NCBI GenBank assembly: GCA_015207195.1
Contig: JADEXJ010000035.1
Location: forward strand, 1 to 47,382
Length of the DNA: 47,382 nucleotides
Reading direction: 5' to 3'
Origin: Pleurocapsales cyanobacterium LEGE 10410
GTDB taxonomy: Bacteria > Cyanobacteriota > Cyanobacteriia > Cyanobacteriales > Xenococcaceae
The notes beneath the pieces were generated by a model. The model did no database searches, was not told the DNA's origin, and saw only the letters and a program-made list of their open reading frames with translations. Position 1 is the first letter of the stretch; every line of letters begins with the position of its first letter. The position numbers and the translations under genes were made by a program. Of this stretch, positions 16,093 to 25,489 are shown piece after piece.

Positions 16093-17686
16093 TAATTAAA
16101 CCTCCATTTAGGCGAACAACATCGGAAACTTGAGAATATACGGGCAATTGAGTAAATAGTGAATGGCAACCAACAATTACCAGTAATTCTTGAGCGCGAG
16201 AAAAAGCAACATTTACCCGCTCTGGCTTTTTGGCAAATCCAACATTTACCCGATCGTTGTTTCGTACCATGCTGACAATGATGACTTGTCTTTCCATTCC
16301 TTGAAATCTGTCAACTGTACCAGTACGTATATGCAGAGAAGGAAACTTTTCGGGGTCTATTGTTGATTCAATTAATTTCAATTGGCGACCATAGAAAGTA
16401 ATTATTCCTATTTCTTTTCTAGGTTCTCCTTGGCTCACTCGAACCGACCAAGTTTGCTCGAATTGCTGACAGATTTTTTCAATGACTTCAATTTCTTTTT
16501 CGTTAATCGATGAAGTTCCGAGTTTTTGCTCTCTAAATTCTAATTGTTGAGGAGTTTTTACCCAAACTATATGATTATTATCCTGAATATTAGAGTTAGT
16601 CAGATTATGACTGCGTTGCTTGTCTGGATTATTCAGACCACATACAAGATTATCTTCATAAAACTGATTGATTGCTCCCATAATCTGAGGGTGCATTCGA
16701 TACTGAATGGTCAGCATACTCTTAATACTATCTGGAGCAGATTCAAATAATTTTTTAAATAGTGACTCTTTTAAGTAATTAAGCTCTCCCGTCGTAGTAC
16801 CCAATTCTTCGGCAATTTCTTCAATGGTGTCATTATTGAGCATCGGCGGTAACTGTCGATGGTCGCCTACTAGAACTAATTTTTTGGCTTTTAAAGCAGG
16901 AATTAGCAATTCAGGAGGAGTGCATTTACTAACCTCATCGATAATGACTACATCAAAAGATTCAAACTCTCTAGAAAAGTTGCCTTTGGCTGATTGACTA
17001 CAGGTAATACCGACGACATTGGCATTATCCAAATAAATTCGTTTTAATTCATGACGATTTTGTTCGGACGGATCTTTTAGTCCCTCAATCCAGTCGGACA
17101 TGAGATTTTGATATCGGTTGAGGTAAGCTTCTGTTGCTTTCAACTGTTGTTGCCATACTTCAAACTGAAGTTCAAATCTGCGTAAGAAATTTAGCTCAAA
17201 TAAATCTGTAGATTCTTTTGGTCTTAGAGAGTCAGGAACAGTTTGCCAATATTCCTGCCACCAACAACGCTCTTGTTCGATCGCATCTGTTTGTTGCTGT
17301 AGCTGAGTTTTAATTTTATTAAGTTGAGCTTGAGAATCTTTCAGTCGCTCAAATTCTTCGGCGGTAGTTTTTTGTTGCTGTAGAAGATCGATATCAATCT
17401 TGCTTTTAATTCTTGAAAGCACAGGAAAAGGATTGAGTTGAGAAATTAAGTTTTCTATTCGCTCGATCTGACTTTCGTAGGTTTGTATCAGTAATGATAG
17501 TTCTGATACGTCCGCTATACCAGCTTTCAGGTTTTGAAAGCATTTATTGAAAAAAGTATGTAACTGAGGAAGTAATTGAGAACTTTCTTTTATTTCTTGC
17601 CAAAGTTCTGTAAATTGCTCTACCTTTAGTTCGGCTTCATTTTTACTGGTTTCTACTTGTTCTTTTTTAAAAATTGCTGAGAACAC
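16076..17686 (-). CDS. Long SF1 helicase, C-terminal part (second frame)
   Basis: A 536-residue frame starting from a GTG. A coiled-coil region (about 1-200) leads into the helicase motifs: DEAD-box-like IIDEVSKCTPPELL near 250, motif III VGDHRQLPPML, motif IV YRMHPQIM, motif V TVDRFQGMERQVIIVSMVR and motif VI NVAFSRAQELLVIVG. These are typical of UPF1/DNA2-like SF1B helicases. It lacks Walker A, which lies in the upstream frame (17653-21132), so neither frame alone is a helicase. It is expected to be joined to the first frame by a -1 shift, or to be expressed separately from the GTG, which has a GAGG about ten bases upstream. Confidence 0.85.
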   Translation of the reverse strand: MFSAIFKKEQVETSKNEAELKVEQFTELWQEIKESSQLLPQLHTFFNKCFQNLKAGIADVSELSLLIQTYESQIERIENLISQLNPFPVLSRIKSKIDIDLLQQQKTTAEEFERLKDSQAQLNKIKTQLQQQTDAIEQERCWWQEYWQTVPDSLRPKESTDLFELNFLRRFELQFEVWQQQLKATEAYLNRYQNLMSDWIEGLKDPSEQNRHELKRIYLDNANVVGITCSQSAKGNFSREFESFDVVIIDEVSKCTPPELLIPALKAKKLVLVGDHRQLPPMLNNDTIEEIAEELGTTTGELNYLKESLFKKLFESAPDSIKSMLTIQYRMHPQIMGAINQFYEDNLVCGLNNPDKQRSHNLTNSNIQDNNHIVWVKTPQQLEFREQKLGTSSINEKEIEVIEKICQQFEQTWSVRVSQGEPRKEIGIITFYGRQLKLIESTIDPEKFPSLHIRTGTVDRFQGMERQVIIVSMVRNNDRVNVGFAKKPERVNVAFSRAQELLVIVGCHSLFTQLPVYSQVSDVVRLNGGLINVSDI

Positions 17687-20600
17687 ATAAAAACATCCTC
17701 AATTATTTCGTTGGTGATTTGTTCTAATATTTGTTGAATTTTTCTAGGCTTGTTTTTACTGATAATACTGTTGCAATGATTAGCGATCGCTCTAAGTTCG
17801 GCTCTTAACAAAACTCTACGTTGTTGATAGTTAATAAATTGGAAATGTTGATTCCAAGTACCAAGCTTTTGTTTTATTTGTATTAAAGTTGTTTCAATCC
17901 GACTTCGTATTTTTTTAATAGCCTGTAAAGGACTGGAGGAATTAATTTCCTTGGCGATCGCCTTGCTGAATTGACAAACAGTATTGTCGTGAAGAGTTTG
18001 AGGATTTACATTTACCAACCTTTTCCCTTCCTGTATCATCGAATCTATCGAGCGAAAAATCTTCAACACCTTGTCCCATTCACGATACCGAGCGATTAGT
18101 TTACTCAGTTTATTATTGCCAGAGCGTAAACAAGTTTCCCAAGGTCTACTATCATTGGGTCTGTTAGAATTAACGCTTTCGACTAGATGAAGTGGTAACT
18201 GGAGTGAATATTCTGTCAAGTTTTGCTTTCGCTTAAAACATTGCTCGATCGCTTCATATAAATTGAGATAAGCTGTACCCGACCATTTTTGTAGATCGGC
18301 GGTCGCTACATCTATCTTAGATTTTTGAAAATTCAAGCTATTTAATTCTTTCTGGAACTCGGTTCGCTTTTCAGTAATTTTTGGTTTTTCTTCTTGTAAC
18401 TGAGCAATCAAATTTTTGTTTTCCAGCAAAGTTTGCGCTGCGAAATCGACCTCAGACATTGCTGAAGCTGCATCCTGAGCCAAAGACAGTGCTGTCTGAA
18501 TTGATGGTAGTTGAGTAGATATGCCGTTGTGCAGTCCAACCAAACCTAATAGTCGATCTTCTGGGGGTAAAATGCCAAATTCAATAGCTATTTCTCTAAT
18601 CTCGTTAAAGGCGTTTTCCGTTAATCCTCGTGCTGATGTTTCTTTATCTACATAAGGTTGGAGACGTGCTAACAAGGTGATGACACTCGGCTCATTCCAG
18701 TTCACTCCTGGCACTTTTGCTAATATAGCCTCTAGATCGGTTTTGAGAGATTCGATCTCGCGCTCTATTTGTTCCGCTTCTTTGTGGCTCTCCGTTTTGG
18801 CTTGATAATCTGATTCTATGCTTACTTTACGTTCTTCTAATAGCTTTTGCTGAGAGTCAAAAGTTGATTCTGTCCGAATATAATCGGTAAATTTGACCGA
18901 TAGTGGCTGTAACTCACCAAAAAGTTGCAAAGAGTGAAGTTTTATCGCTGAATCTAGCTCTGAAACAAGATTATGAACTATATTCGAGCATTCATGCAAA
19001 GTGGTAATTTGTCGTTGGCGATCGCCTATAGCATCTGAAATTTTTTGCTGTTCTTCGTTTAATTTGCTTTCCTGAGCAGCATTCTGTTGAAAAGTTTGCC
19101 AGGCAGAATTAGCCTCAACCATCGCTATTTCCGCATTTTTAGCGCGATTTAATAATAAACGAGCTTCAGCTACCTTAAGAGGCAGATTGTCTTGTAACCA
19201 TCCTGCTAGAGCAAATAGATCGAACTCTGGGAGAACTAAGCCAATTTCTCGAACCAGAATTGTTACATTATCTACATTTATACTTAATTGTTTAACAGAA
19301 TCATCTTTACCTGTGTAGGGGGTAAGTCCTGTTACCCAACTAGAGACTGTTGTCTCATCCCAATTTATTGAGGATGCGAAAGTAAGAATGGTAGTTAGAT
19401 TATTAAAGAGGAATTCTACCCGATCTTGTTTACCTTGGGCAATCTCACAAGCTTTAAGTTGGCTTTGATAATTTGCCTCTAGAATTTCTTGGTGTGCTAT
19501 TAATTGTTTTTGCTTTGGCTCAAACTTTTCTTCAGCTATCAAATAAGCACTAAATTGTTCTACTGATGCTAATAATTGACGAAGAATCTTAGCAAGTTCG
19601 AGTTTGGCATCTAGCCTTTGTTCGCAGTCTGCGGAGGTGTTTTGCAGCCAAGTCTTGATTAAATTATCTTCTAGAAATGGCTCTCCTTCCAATCCGACGG
19701 AGTTTATATTTCCTTTTCTGACAGCTCGAATGGCTGGGTTGTGCCGCAGTCTTGACAGAGCGTTATCTACGGCTAAGTTAGCTTGAGAAGCGATCAAAGT
19801 GCGTCCACCTCGTAAAGCAACCTGATAGCAAATTTCGGCAATTACCGTAGTTTTACCCGTTCCTGGTGGTCCTTGAATCAATGCTAAATCTGGCGCGGAC
19901 AGTACCGTTTCTACAGCAGCTTTTTGAGAGGCATTAGTGGTTTTTAATGATAAATCTTGCGACTGAATTTGAAGTGTTTCGCTAGCTTCTCTAGCTTGAG
20001 AAGCATCAAACAAAAACTGACCTAAATAGGGATTTTGAGTTCTTCCTCTTTCTAAGTTTTTTAAGGCGTTTTGCTTCCATTTGATTTGAACGAGATCGCC
20101 AACTGCCTCGAAAGATAGCAGTCCTTCTTGCGGTAACGCATAATGTTCTTCGGCAAGAAGATCGAATATTTCATCATCTAAACTAATTTTAAGAAAGCTG
20201 TTGTCAGAATCTATTGATTCAATCGTTCCTAACTCTCTTCCATCACTATTGCTTGAATTATTTTCCCTAAGCTTGATATTTTGATTACGCGCTCGTTTAG
20301 CTCTTCGCCAAAAATCATCTAGTGTGATGCTATTTTCGGCTTGACTATCTACGGTTGCTGAGGGGGCATCAATGCCAAAAGTAATATTTCTGGTAGCTTC
20401 ACCATAATTGTGACTAACAAAGGGTACGCAGAATTGCTTTTCCTTAGCTATACGTTCTTCAACTTTGGTGAAGGCTTTCCAAGCTTCTAGCTGTTGTTCT
20501 GTCGGGATACAATCCTGTTTGAACGGCGTATCTGCCATTCGTTCTATTGCTTGAAGTGGCACTCCAATACGATCTTGATAATTGGAGCGAAGACGTAGAC

Positions 20601-21132
20601 GAAAAGACTTAGCAAAACTATCTTTTATCCCCTCCCTCCTATGGCGCAATCGAGCATAGATAATTCTTATACCATCATATCCATCATTATTGACGATAGC
20701 TACTAGTTTTAAAGTCGATCCGCGTTCTTCAAGCTGTGTTGGTAATTCAAGATCGTCTGAGTCTGTGGCTAAAGTCAGCTCCCATTTTTGCTCCCCTAAA
20801 TTATGTCCTTGTTCGATGCGACGTACATAAAATAAATAGGGAGTTTGACCAAAGAGGTCGAACATTAATTGTTCGGCACGATTACGGCGATCTTGAAATT
20901 CTGGATAGTTTTCTAAAGCTGCTTTGCTTTCAATATCTCGAATAAAACTATCAATTGCTCCACCAGTAAATTTGTAGCCCCAATCTCCACATCCCCTGGT
21001 ATCTGCAATAAACTCTGAATTACAGTGAGGACATTTGAGAGTTCCTAGTTGGTTGATGGGAACTCTTATTTTTCCTTGACAATTAGTACATTTTACAATT
21101 ACTCGCTCAAGAGGAGCGTATATATTTGCCAT
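17653..21132 (-). CDS. Long zinc-ribbon SF1 helicase, N-terminal part (first frame)
   Basis: A 1159-residue frame. It starts with a zinc ribbon (CTNC at 15-18 and CPHC at 34-37), followed by about 350 residues without a recognised domain. Then come the Q-like motif TNASQKAAVETVL and Walker A QGPPGTGKTT near 419-428 with motif Ia TLIASQANLAVDNAL. About 650 residues of alternating coiled coil follow (AEQIEREIESLKTDLEAILA and similar). The frame stops just before motif II, which resumes in the -1 frame. Joined, the protein would be about 1690 residues. The large coiled-coil insertion between motifs Ia and II is unusual and recalls SMC-like arms. It is the first gene of a helicase-PLD operon. Confidence 0.85.
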   Translation of the reverse strand: MANIYAPLERVIVKCTNCQGKIRVPINQLGTLKCPHCNSEFIADTRGCGDWGYKFTGGAIDSFIRDIESKAALENYPEFQDRRNRAEQLMFDLFGQTPYLFYVRRIEQGHNLGEQKWELTLATDSDDLELPTQLEERGSTLKLVAIVNNDGYDGIRIIYARLRHRREGIKDSFAKSFRLRLRSNYQDRIGVPLQAIERMADTPFKQDCIPTEQQLEAWKAFTKVEERIAKEKQFCVPFVSHNYGEATRNITFGIDAPSATVDSQAENSITLDDFWRRAKRARNQNIKLRENNSSNSDGRELGTIESIDSDNSFLKISLDDEIFDLLAEEHYALPQEGLLSFEAVGDLVQIKWKQNALKNLERGRTQNPYLGQFLFDASQAREASETLQIQSQDLSLKTTNASQKAAVETVLSAPDLALIQGPPGTGKTTVIAEICYQVALRGGRTLIASQANLAVDNALSRLRHNPAIRAVRKGNINSVGLEGEPFLEDNLIKTWLQNTSADCEQRLDAKLELAKILRQLLASVEQFSAYLIAEEKFEPKQKQLIAHQEILEANYQSQLKACEIAQGKQDRVEFLFNNLTTILTFASSINWDETTVSSWVTGLTPYTGKDDSVKQLSINVDNVTILVREIGLVLPEFDLFALAGWLQDNLPLKVAEARLLLNRAKNAEIAMVEANSAWQTFQQNAAQESKLNEEQQKISDAIGDRQRQITTLHECSNIVHNLVSELDSAIKLHSLQLFGELQPLSVKFTDYIRTESTFDSQQKLLEERKVSIESDYQAKTESHKEAEQIEREIESLKTDLEAILAKVPGVNWNEPSVITLLARLQPYVDKETSARGLTENAFNEIREIAIEFGILPPEDRLLGLVGLHNGISTQLPSIQTALSLAQDAASAMSEVDFAAQTLLENKNLIAQLQEEKPKITEKRTEFQKELNSLNFQKSKIDVATADLQKWSGTAYLNLYEAIEQCFKRKQNLTEYSLQLPLHLVESVNSNRPNDSRPWETCLRSGNNKLSKLIARYREWDKVLKIFRSIDSMIQEGKRLVNVNPQTLHDNTVCQFSKAIAKEINSSSPLQAIKKIRSRIETTLIQIKQKLGTWNQHFQFINYQQRRVLLRAELRAIANHCNSIISKNKPRKIQQILEQITNEIIEDVFMCSQQFLKKNK
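17662..17671 (-). promoter_or_regulatory. Candidate -1 ribosomal frameshift site in the helicase
   Basis: On the minus strand the overlap of the two helicase frames contains TTTAAAAAAG. In the upstream frame it reads T TTA AAA AAG, so it contains both U UUA AAA and A AAA AAG, the heptamer used by E. coli dnaX. Slipping back one base at AAA AAG passes directly into the downstream frame and gives FLKKEQVETSK. The upstream frame ends 9 bases later. I see no obvious downstream hairpin or well-placed internal Shine-Dalgarno, so an indel mutation or sequencing error in the A-run is the main alternative. Confidence 0.5.
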
Positions 21133-21248
21133 CTAATGCTCGATCGCTACACTAGGTTTAGTGTTCCCATTTGTATCTAACAAATTGACGACTTATACCT
21201 AGTATGAATAATGGCAACAAGAAACAATATGCTTTTTTCGTAGATCGA

Positions 21249-22685
21249 TTACTCGATCGCAAATGTATCATTAGCAATAATTGATACCTCAGTTCCCACT
21301 TCTAGTACGGCAATATTGGGTAGCTTTTCCAGTTCTACCTCCTGGCGTATGGAGCGATCGCTGATTCTCTCTGCCAAAGGATTGAAGAAACCGTCGAGTA
21401 CGGCAGCCCAAACTTCTCGGTTGTTATTATTGACAGTAGTGGAGACGCTAGAGCCAAAGTTACCAGTGACTACTGAAGAAGAAGAGTCGGGTTGAGTGAA
21501 TACTTCACCTACTTTACCTAGTCCCGACAGAGAACTAACTAATAGATCGGTTTTGGCATAGTCGCCACCGCGATCGAAGTGTCCCTTGGCAATCAAAGGT
21601 TGCTGCTGTTTACCAAGAATAGTTAGTTTGTGGGGAGGGAGCGATCTCTGTTGAATTTTGCCCTGCTTATCGGTGTAGACAATTGCCACTGCATTAGCAT
21701 TAACTAATCTGTTGCCAGGATTTACCGAATTACTTTCTGCTACTATTACCGAGCCTTTTCCTAGAGCTACTTTGCCGTTGCTAGCTATTAAATCTTCAGT
21801 AAGCACTAGTGCAAAGCGTTTATTGGGTTGCTTGGAACTACTTACGGATTCATCCCAAAGCAGAGGGATAGAAACTTCGGCTGTGACGGTCGTACCATAG
21901 GCGATTTGCTGTTTGTCTCTAACGTTTGTTTCTATACGCTGGCGATTGAGTATGCCTAAACTGCCTGGAGAGGATTGGATAGTATTATTGGTAGCTATAG
22001 ATGCGGGTTTAGAAGCAACATTATTTACAAAGGTTGCTTTGGTAGCAGGAGTTTGATTCTTAGCAAATTGGCTAGAAGCAAGTGGTACACCTTGACCAAA
22101 ATTTGATAGCTGCGCCCATTGTTGTTGGGGGTCAACCTTGGGCTTTGGTTCGACTCTCACTGGTTGGGGTCTGGGTACTGGGCGAGGGCGAGGTGGTGCG
22201 GTACGGGCTACTCTAGGTTGAGAGCGGGGCTGAGGCTGAGGTTTTGGCGATCGCTGGATGGGAGTAGAAGCAGGAGCAGGCTCTTTAGAATTGTCTACTT
22301 CAGTAGGAGTCGGTTGCTGTGTTGCTCGTTCTAGCTGATGCTTTTGATCTCTTAAGGCTAGTTTACCTCGGTAATCCACTTTAGGTATTGCTATCTCCTC
22401 TTGCTGTTCGGGAGTTGATTCTATAACTTTAACTGGTGCGTTTCTTGGTGTCATGAAATTCCAAATTCCTAGCAGAAAGAGAATGCCTAAACCTGTTGCA
22501 CCGTAAATAAATAAGCTGCGGATAAATGGCTTTTCTTCTGTAGGAGTATCTGAAGGGGAATCTTCCTTAATTTGATATTGCCGATCGATTACTAAAGGCT
22601 CTTGGGCTTCGCTATCTAATCCAGCTAGGTCAATTTGGTCTTCTCTGGTGAGTGTTTCTTGAGATTCAGCATGTATATTAGTCAT
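21249..22685 (-). CDS. virB10: VirB10/TrbI-like secretion channel protein
   Basis: A 478-residue protein with VirB10 architecture: a charged cytoplasmic N-terminus, one membrane span (about residues 57-78), a long Pro/Arg/Gln-rich linker (about 140-185), then a C-terminal beta domain containing PLLWDESVSS and ALGKGSVIVAESN, the TrbI/VirB10 barrel pattern of preset then valve strands. VirB10 spans the envelope and links inner- and outer-membrane complexes. It is the last gene of the secretion operon, with six bases between it and the VirB8-like gene. The sequence is well diverged from proteobacterial VirB10, as expected in cyanobacteria. Confidence 0.75.
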   Translation of the reverse strand: MTNIHAESQETLTREDQIDLAGLDSEAQEPLVIDRQYQIKEDSPSDTPTEEKPFIRSLFIYGATGLGILFLLGIWNFMTPRNAPVKVIESTPEQQEEIAIPKVDYRGKLALRDQKHQLERATQQPTPTEVDNSKEPAPASTPIQRSPKPQPQPRSQPRVARTAPPRPRPVPRPQPVRVEPKPKVDPQQQWAQLSNFGQGVPLASSQFAKNQTPATKATFVNNVASKPASIATNNTIQSSPGSLGILNRQRIETNVRDKQQIAYGTTVTAEVSIPLLWDESVSSSKQPNKRFALVLTEDLIASNGKVALGKGSVIVAESNSVNPGNRLVNANAVAIVYTDKQGKIQQRSLPPHKLTILGKQQQPLIAKGHFDRGGDYAKTDLLVSSLSGLGKVGEVFTQPDSSSSVVTGNFGSSVSTTVNNNNREVWAAVLDGFFNPLAERISDRSIRQEVELEKLPNIAVLEVGTEVSIIANDTFAIE

Positions 22686-22690
22686 TTTAG

Positions 22691-23401
22691 TTATACTTCA
22701 AATTCTTCAACGTTAATAATTTCCAAGCCGTAGGCTCTAATGCTTTCAATCAGTTGCTGCAAGCTGTTGGCTTCTTCAGTAATAGATTTGGCAGGAACAG
22801 CAGCAGCCCTGATGGTGATGTTTTTGTTAAAGGTGACGGTTTTGGTTTCGGTGTTGGTTGCCGAGTCAAACAAAATCCAATCGGCGACGACATTGATTGC
22901 CCAAGTATCTTTGCTGAGGGATAAAGGCTCGGATACGTAGCGAACTTTAGCTGATGACTTGAGCTGGTTATCTTGAGAAAATACTACCGAGGGAACAAGC
23001 TGGCTAAATTCAGTGAGAAAAGCTTTTTGTAGCCGAGTATCCATCATCTGTGCAGCAGCATAGGAATTAGCGGGAATGGTCAGATTGCCATTGACCTTGA
23101 CTGCGGTTTCTCCTCCCGACCAACCGAGCATTAGGGTGTACCACTTTTTAGTAAATTCAGTAATGACTTCAGGGGTACGATAGTTTCCTGGCTTAACCTC
23201 GGCTAAGATGGCATCACCATTGCTCATTTGTACGGTGGTGATCCTGTTGTTAGCTAACTTACGATAGCTGCTAGCAGTACTACAGGAGGAAAACGCTAGG
23301 GTGATAAATGCCACTGTTAAGGATAGCTGCGCTAAAACAATCTTTTCCTTGCCCGCTGGGGTAATTTGATTGGATTTAATACGAGATTGTGATTTAAACA
23401 T
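22691..23401 (-). CDS. VirB8/TraE-like inner-membrane protein
   Basis: A 236-residue protein with a basic cytoplasmic N-terminus (about 1-25), one hydrophobic segment (SLTVAFITLAFSSCS, with a lipobox-like cysteine), and a periplasmic alpha/beta domain. Position in the operon (after VirB6, before VirB10), size and single-span topology fit VirB8 or TraE, which nucleates the inner-membrane complex. Direct sequence identity is weak: the domain's EVITEFTKKWYTLMLGW segment resembles the region VirB8 uses near its first helix. A lipoprotein role is an alternative because of the cysteine. Confidence 0.55.
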   Translation of the reverse strand: MFKSQSRIKSNQITPAGKEKIVLAQLSLTVAFITLAFSSCSTASSYRKLANNRITTVQMSNGDAILAEVKPGNYRTPEVITEFTKKWYTLMLGWSGGETAVKVNGNLTIPANSYAAAQMMDTRLQKAFLTEFSQLVPSVVFSQDNQLKSSAKVRYVSEPLSLSKDTWAINVVADWILFDSATNTETKTVTFNKNITIRAAAVPAKSITEEANSLQQLIESIRAYGLEIINVEEFEV

Positions 23402-23458
23402 AGATATAAACTTAAATAAAATATTGTTGTAGAAATTTAAAAAAACTCTCTGCCTTCC

Positions 23459-24556
23459 TCACAGAACTAGCAGTACGGCTTTACTAACTACTTCCGTACC
23501 AAAGCTGATACTTTTATCAACACCACTGTTGATTGATTGGTATAGAGCCGTGCCACCACCTTTACTCATGGCATAAGCCAAACCTGGACCGAAGAATGCC
23601 GCCAAAACCAGGAAAGTAATATCGCTAAATAGCTGGGCGTTACTCAAAACAATGGCAGTAGCAGCAAGACCAATAATGATGGTGTAGCAAACCTGAATCG
23701 CAGCGATCGCCGCAAACCAAGTAAGCCAGATAGAAATGTATCGCTGTCCTGTAGGAATAAGGGTGAGAATGACTGCTATGGGTGCTAAGAGCGAGTGCAG
23801 CAGCAGGGCAATCTCAATAATCATATTGAAAGCAAGCTGTACGGCAATTAGCAGGGCATGAACTAAAGTAGTTAGCACTATTTTTTGTGGTGCTAGAATA
23901 ATTTGCCCTACCGCAGCGATATTGAGGATTGCTCCTTTGATCTTATCTTTATAATTTTCTAGAACTGCCAAAGCACCGCTATTTTGAGCTTCGGCTTCTT
24001 CAACAATCTGGTCGATTTGAGGAATCGTGTTGTTCAAGCAATCGGAATATTCAGTACCGTTGAAGCTATTGCACTGGTTGATTAGAGAATCGATCTGTTC
24101 TCTAGCTGCATTTGTCAGTTGAATATCCTGGAGGGCATTTTGAATGTTGGTTGAGGCAATTTGCGTGGTACTCATCGCTTTAACAAATTCGCGATCGATA
24201 GTTCGCAACGCACCTATACCTTGAGAAATCAAAAAGCCGTTGTTCCCGATCAGTAAAGCGACAATGGTGGGCCAAACAATGAGTAGAACCAGTCCATGCC
24301 AGTCTCTTTTCTGAATTACCTCAGAACCTTGCTTCAAAGCCAGATAAATTAAGACCAATAAAGCAATATCGGCAGCAAAACGCATAATCGCTACCCAAAT
24401 GGGCGAGCTGGTATTGAGAATGACCTGTTGCCAGACGTTTTCAAATCCCTGAAAGATTAACTCCCCAGTGCTAAGGGCTTCTTTGAGAACTAGCAGGCTC
24501 TCAAAGTCGGCAAAAGAATCAGCAGCTAGCAACGAATTGTAGATAAATAAGCTCAT
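23459..24556 (-). CDS. VirB6/TrbL-like multi-pass membrane protein
   Basis: A 365-residue protein with an N-terminal region near the membrane, two early spans (about 60-76 and 86-105), a periplasmic loop with two cysteines (INQCNSFNGTEYSDCLNNT) and several C-terminal spans (about 205-330). The layout and the conserved-looking LLHSLLAPIAVILTLIPTGQ fit TrbL/VirB6, the polytopic channel component. Glycine-rich FFGPGLAYAMSKGGG follows the last span, also seen in this family. It lies 13 bases downstream of the VirB5-like gene in a colinear operon. Confidence 0.7.
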   Translation of the reverse strand: MSLFIYNSLLAADSFADFESLLVLKEALSTGELIFQGFENVWQQVILNTSSPIWVAIMRFAADIALLVLIYLALKQGSEVIQKRDWHGLVLLIVWPTIVALLIGNNGFLISQGIGALRTIDREFVKAMSTTQIASTNIQNALQDIQLTNAAREQIDSLINQCNSFNGTEYSDCLNNTIPQIDQIVEEAEAQNSGALAVLENYKDKIKGAILNIAAVGQIILAPQKIVLTTLVHALLIAVQLAFNMIIEIALLLHSLLAPIAVILTLIPTGQRYISIWLTWFAAIAAIQVCYTIIIGLAATAIVLSNAQLFSDITFLVLAAFFGPGLAYAMSKGGGTALYQSINSGVDKSISFGTEVVSKAVLLVL

Positions 24557-24569
24557 TTTTTTCCTCTTA

Positions 24570-25460
24570 TTACTCGCTAGGGTTTCCTGGTAATCTAATT
24601 AGTCCCCACTGTCGGACAGTAAGATTGGTAGTACCGATATCTTCTCGACGTTTAGCAGCATTAATTCCCGCCAACTCTTCTGCCTGTTGAGCATTGAGCA
24701 TATTACTAATAGCGCGATCGACCTGTGCCTGTTGGTTCTGCTGTACGATAATTCCCTGTCTGGTGGCAGAGATGGCTTCTTGTTGGGAAAGATTTTGGAG
24801 AATTTGCTGGGTGACATCTCGACTCTGAGAATCTTGTCCGAGATCGACGCTAGCACCGACACTTTTTTGAACCTGTAGAGAAGTCTGTTTGAGACTGTTT
24901 TGAGCCGACTCATTGAGAGTAGTCGAACCTACTGTTTCAACTAAAACTTCTCGCACGACGGCATCGGTTTCCGATTCAGAAATAGCATAGCTATCGGAAG
25001 TTCCTTCTAGGGTTTCGCTTTGCTGCCTGCTGGGTAAATCTACTTCATCTGCTCCAACACCGCCATTGAAAATAATGTCAATAATCTTGCTGATATCTGG
25101 TATCTGGCTGCTGACAAAATCTCCTACAGTATCCTCTAGCCCGCCTAAAAAATCATTAAAGCCACCGAAAAGATCGCCAAATACATTATCAATTACACTA
25201 CTGACGGTATTGTTTAGTTCTTCATCAATTTTGTCGTAGATAGCGTTGTTGTCGTTAGACTGGATCTCAGCATTTTTAATGATTTCGCTGTAGTCAGTTA
25301 TTTGGGCATTATTGCTTGATGAGGTTGGTTCGACAAATTCAAACTCTGGCAGATCTGATTCGTCGGCGAAGGCTTGAGGCTGTTGGGCTAGGGTCAACCC
25401 AATAGCAAGCAACAACCAACCATGAAGAGCAAAGATAATTTTAAAGTTAGCTAAATTCAT
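24570..25460 (-). CDS. Secreted VirB5/TrbJ-like secretion-system protein
   Basis: A 296-residue precursor with a signal peptide (about residues 1-32, ending PQAFA before DESD). The mature part has an acidic linker, a repetitive Phe/Gly/Asp segment near 93-115 (FGDLFGGFNDFLGGLEDTVG), then Gln-rich helices (QQILQNLSQQEAISATRQG). Helical, periplasmic proteins in this operon position are usually VirB5 or TrbJ, which help assemble the pilus tip. Sequence alone does not prove the family; position between VirB4 and VirB6 supports it. Confidence 0.55.
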   Translation of the reverse strand: MNLANFKIIFALHGWLLLAIGLTLAQQPQAFADESDLPEFEFVEPTSSSNNAQITDYSEIIKNAEIQSNDNNAIYDKIDEELNNTVSSVIDNVFGDLFGGFNDFLGGLEDTVGDFVSSQIPDISKIIDIIFNGGVGADEVDLPSRQQSETLEGTSDSYAISESETDAVVREVLVETVGSTTLNESAQNSLKQTSLQVQKSVGASVDLGQDSQSRDVTQQILQNLSQQEAISATRQGIIVQQNQQAQVDRAISNMLNAQQAEELAGINAAKRREDIGTTNLTVRQWGLIRLPGNPSE

Positions 25461-25489
25461 TTGTTTTAAAAGTGTTTGTAAAAAATTTA

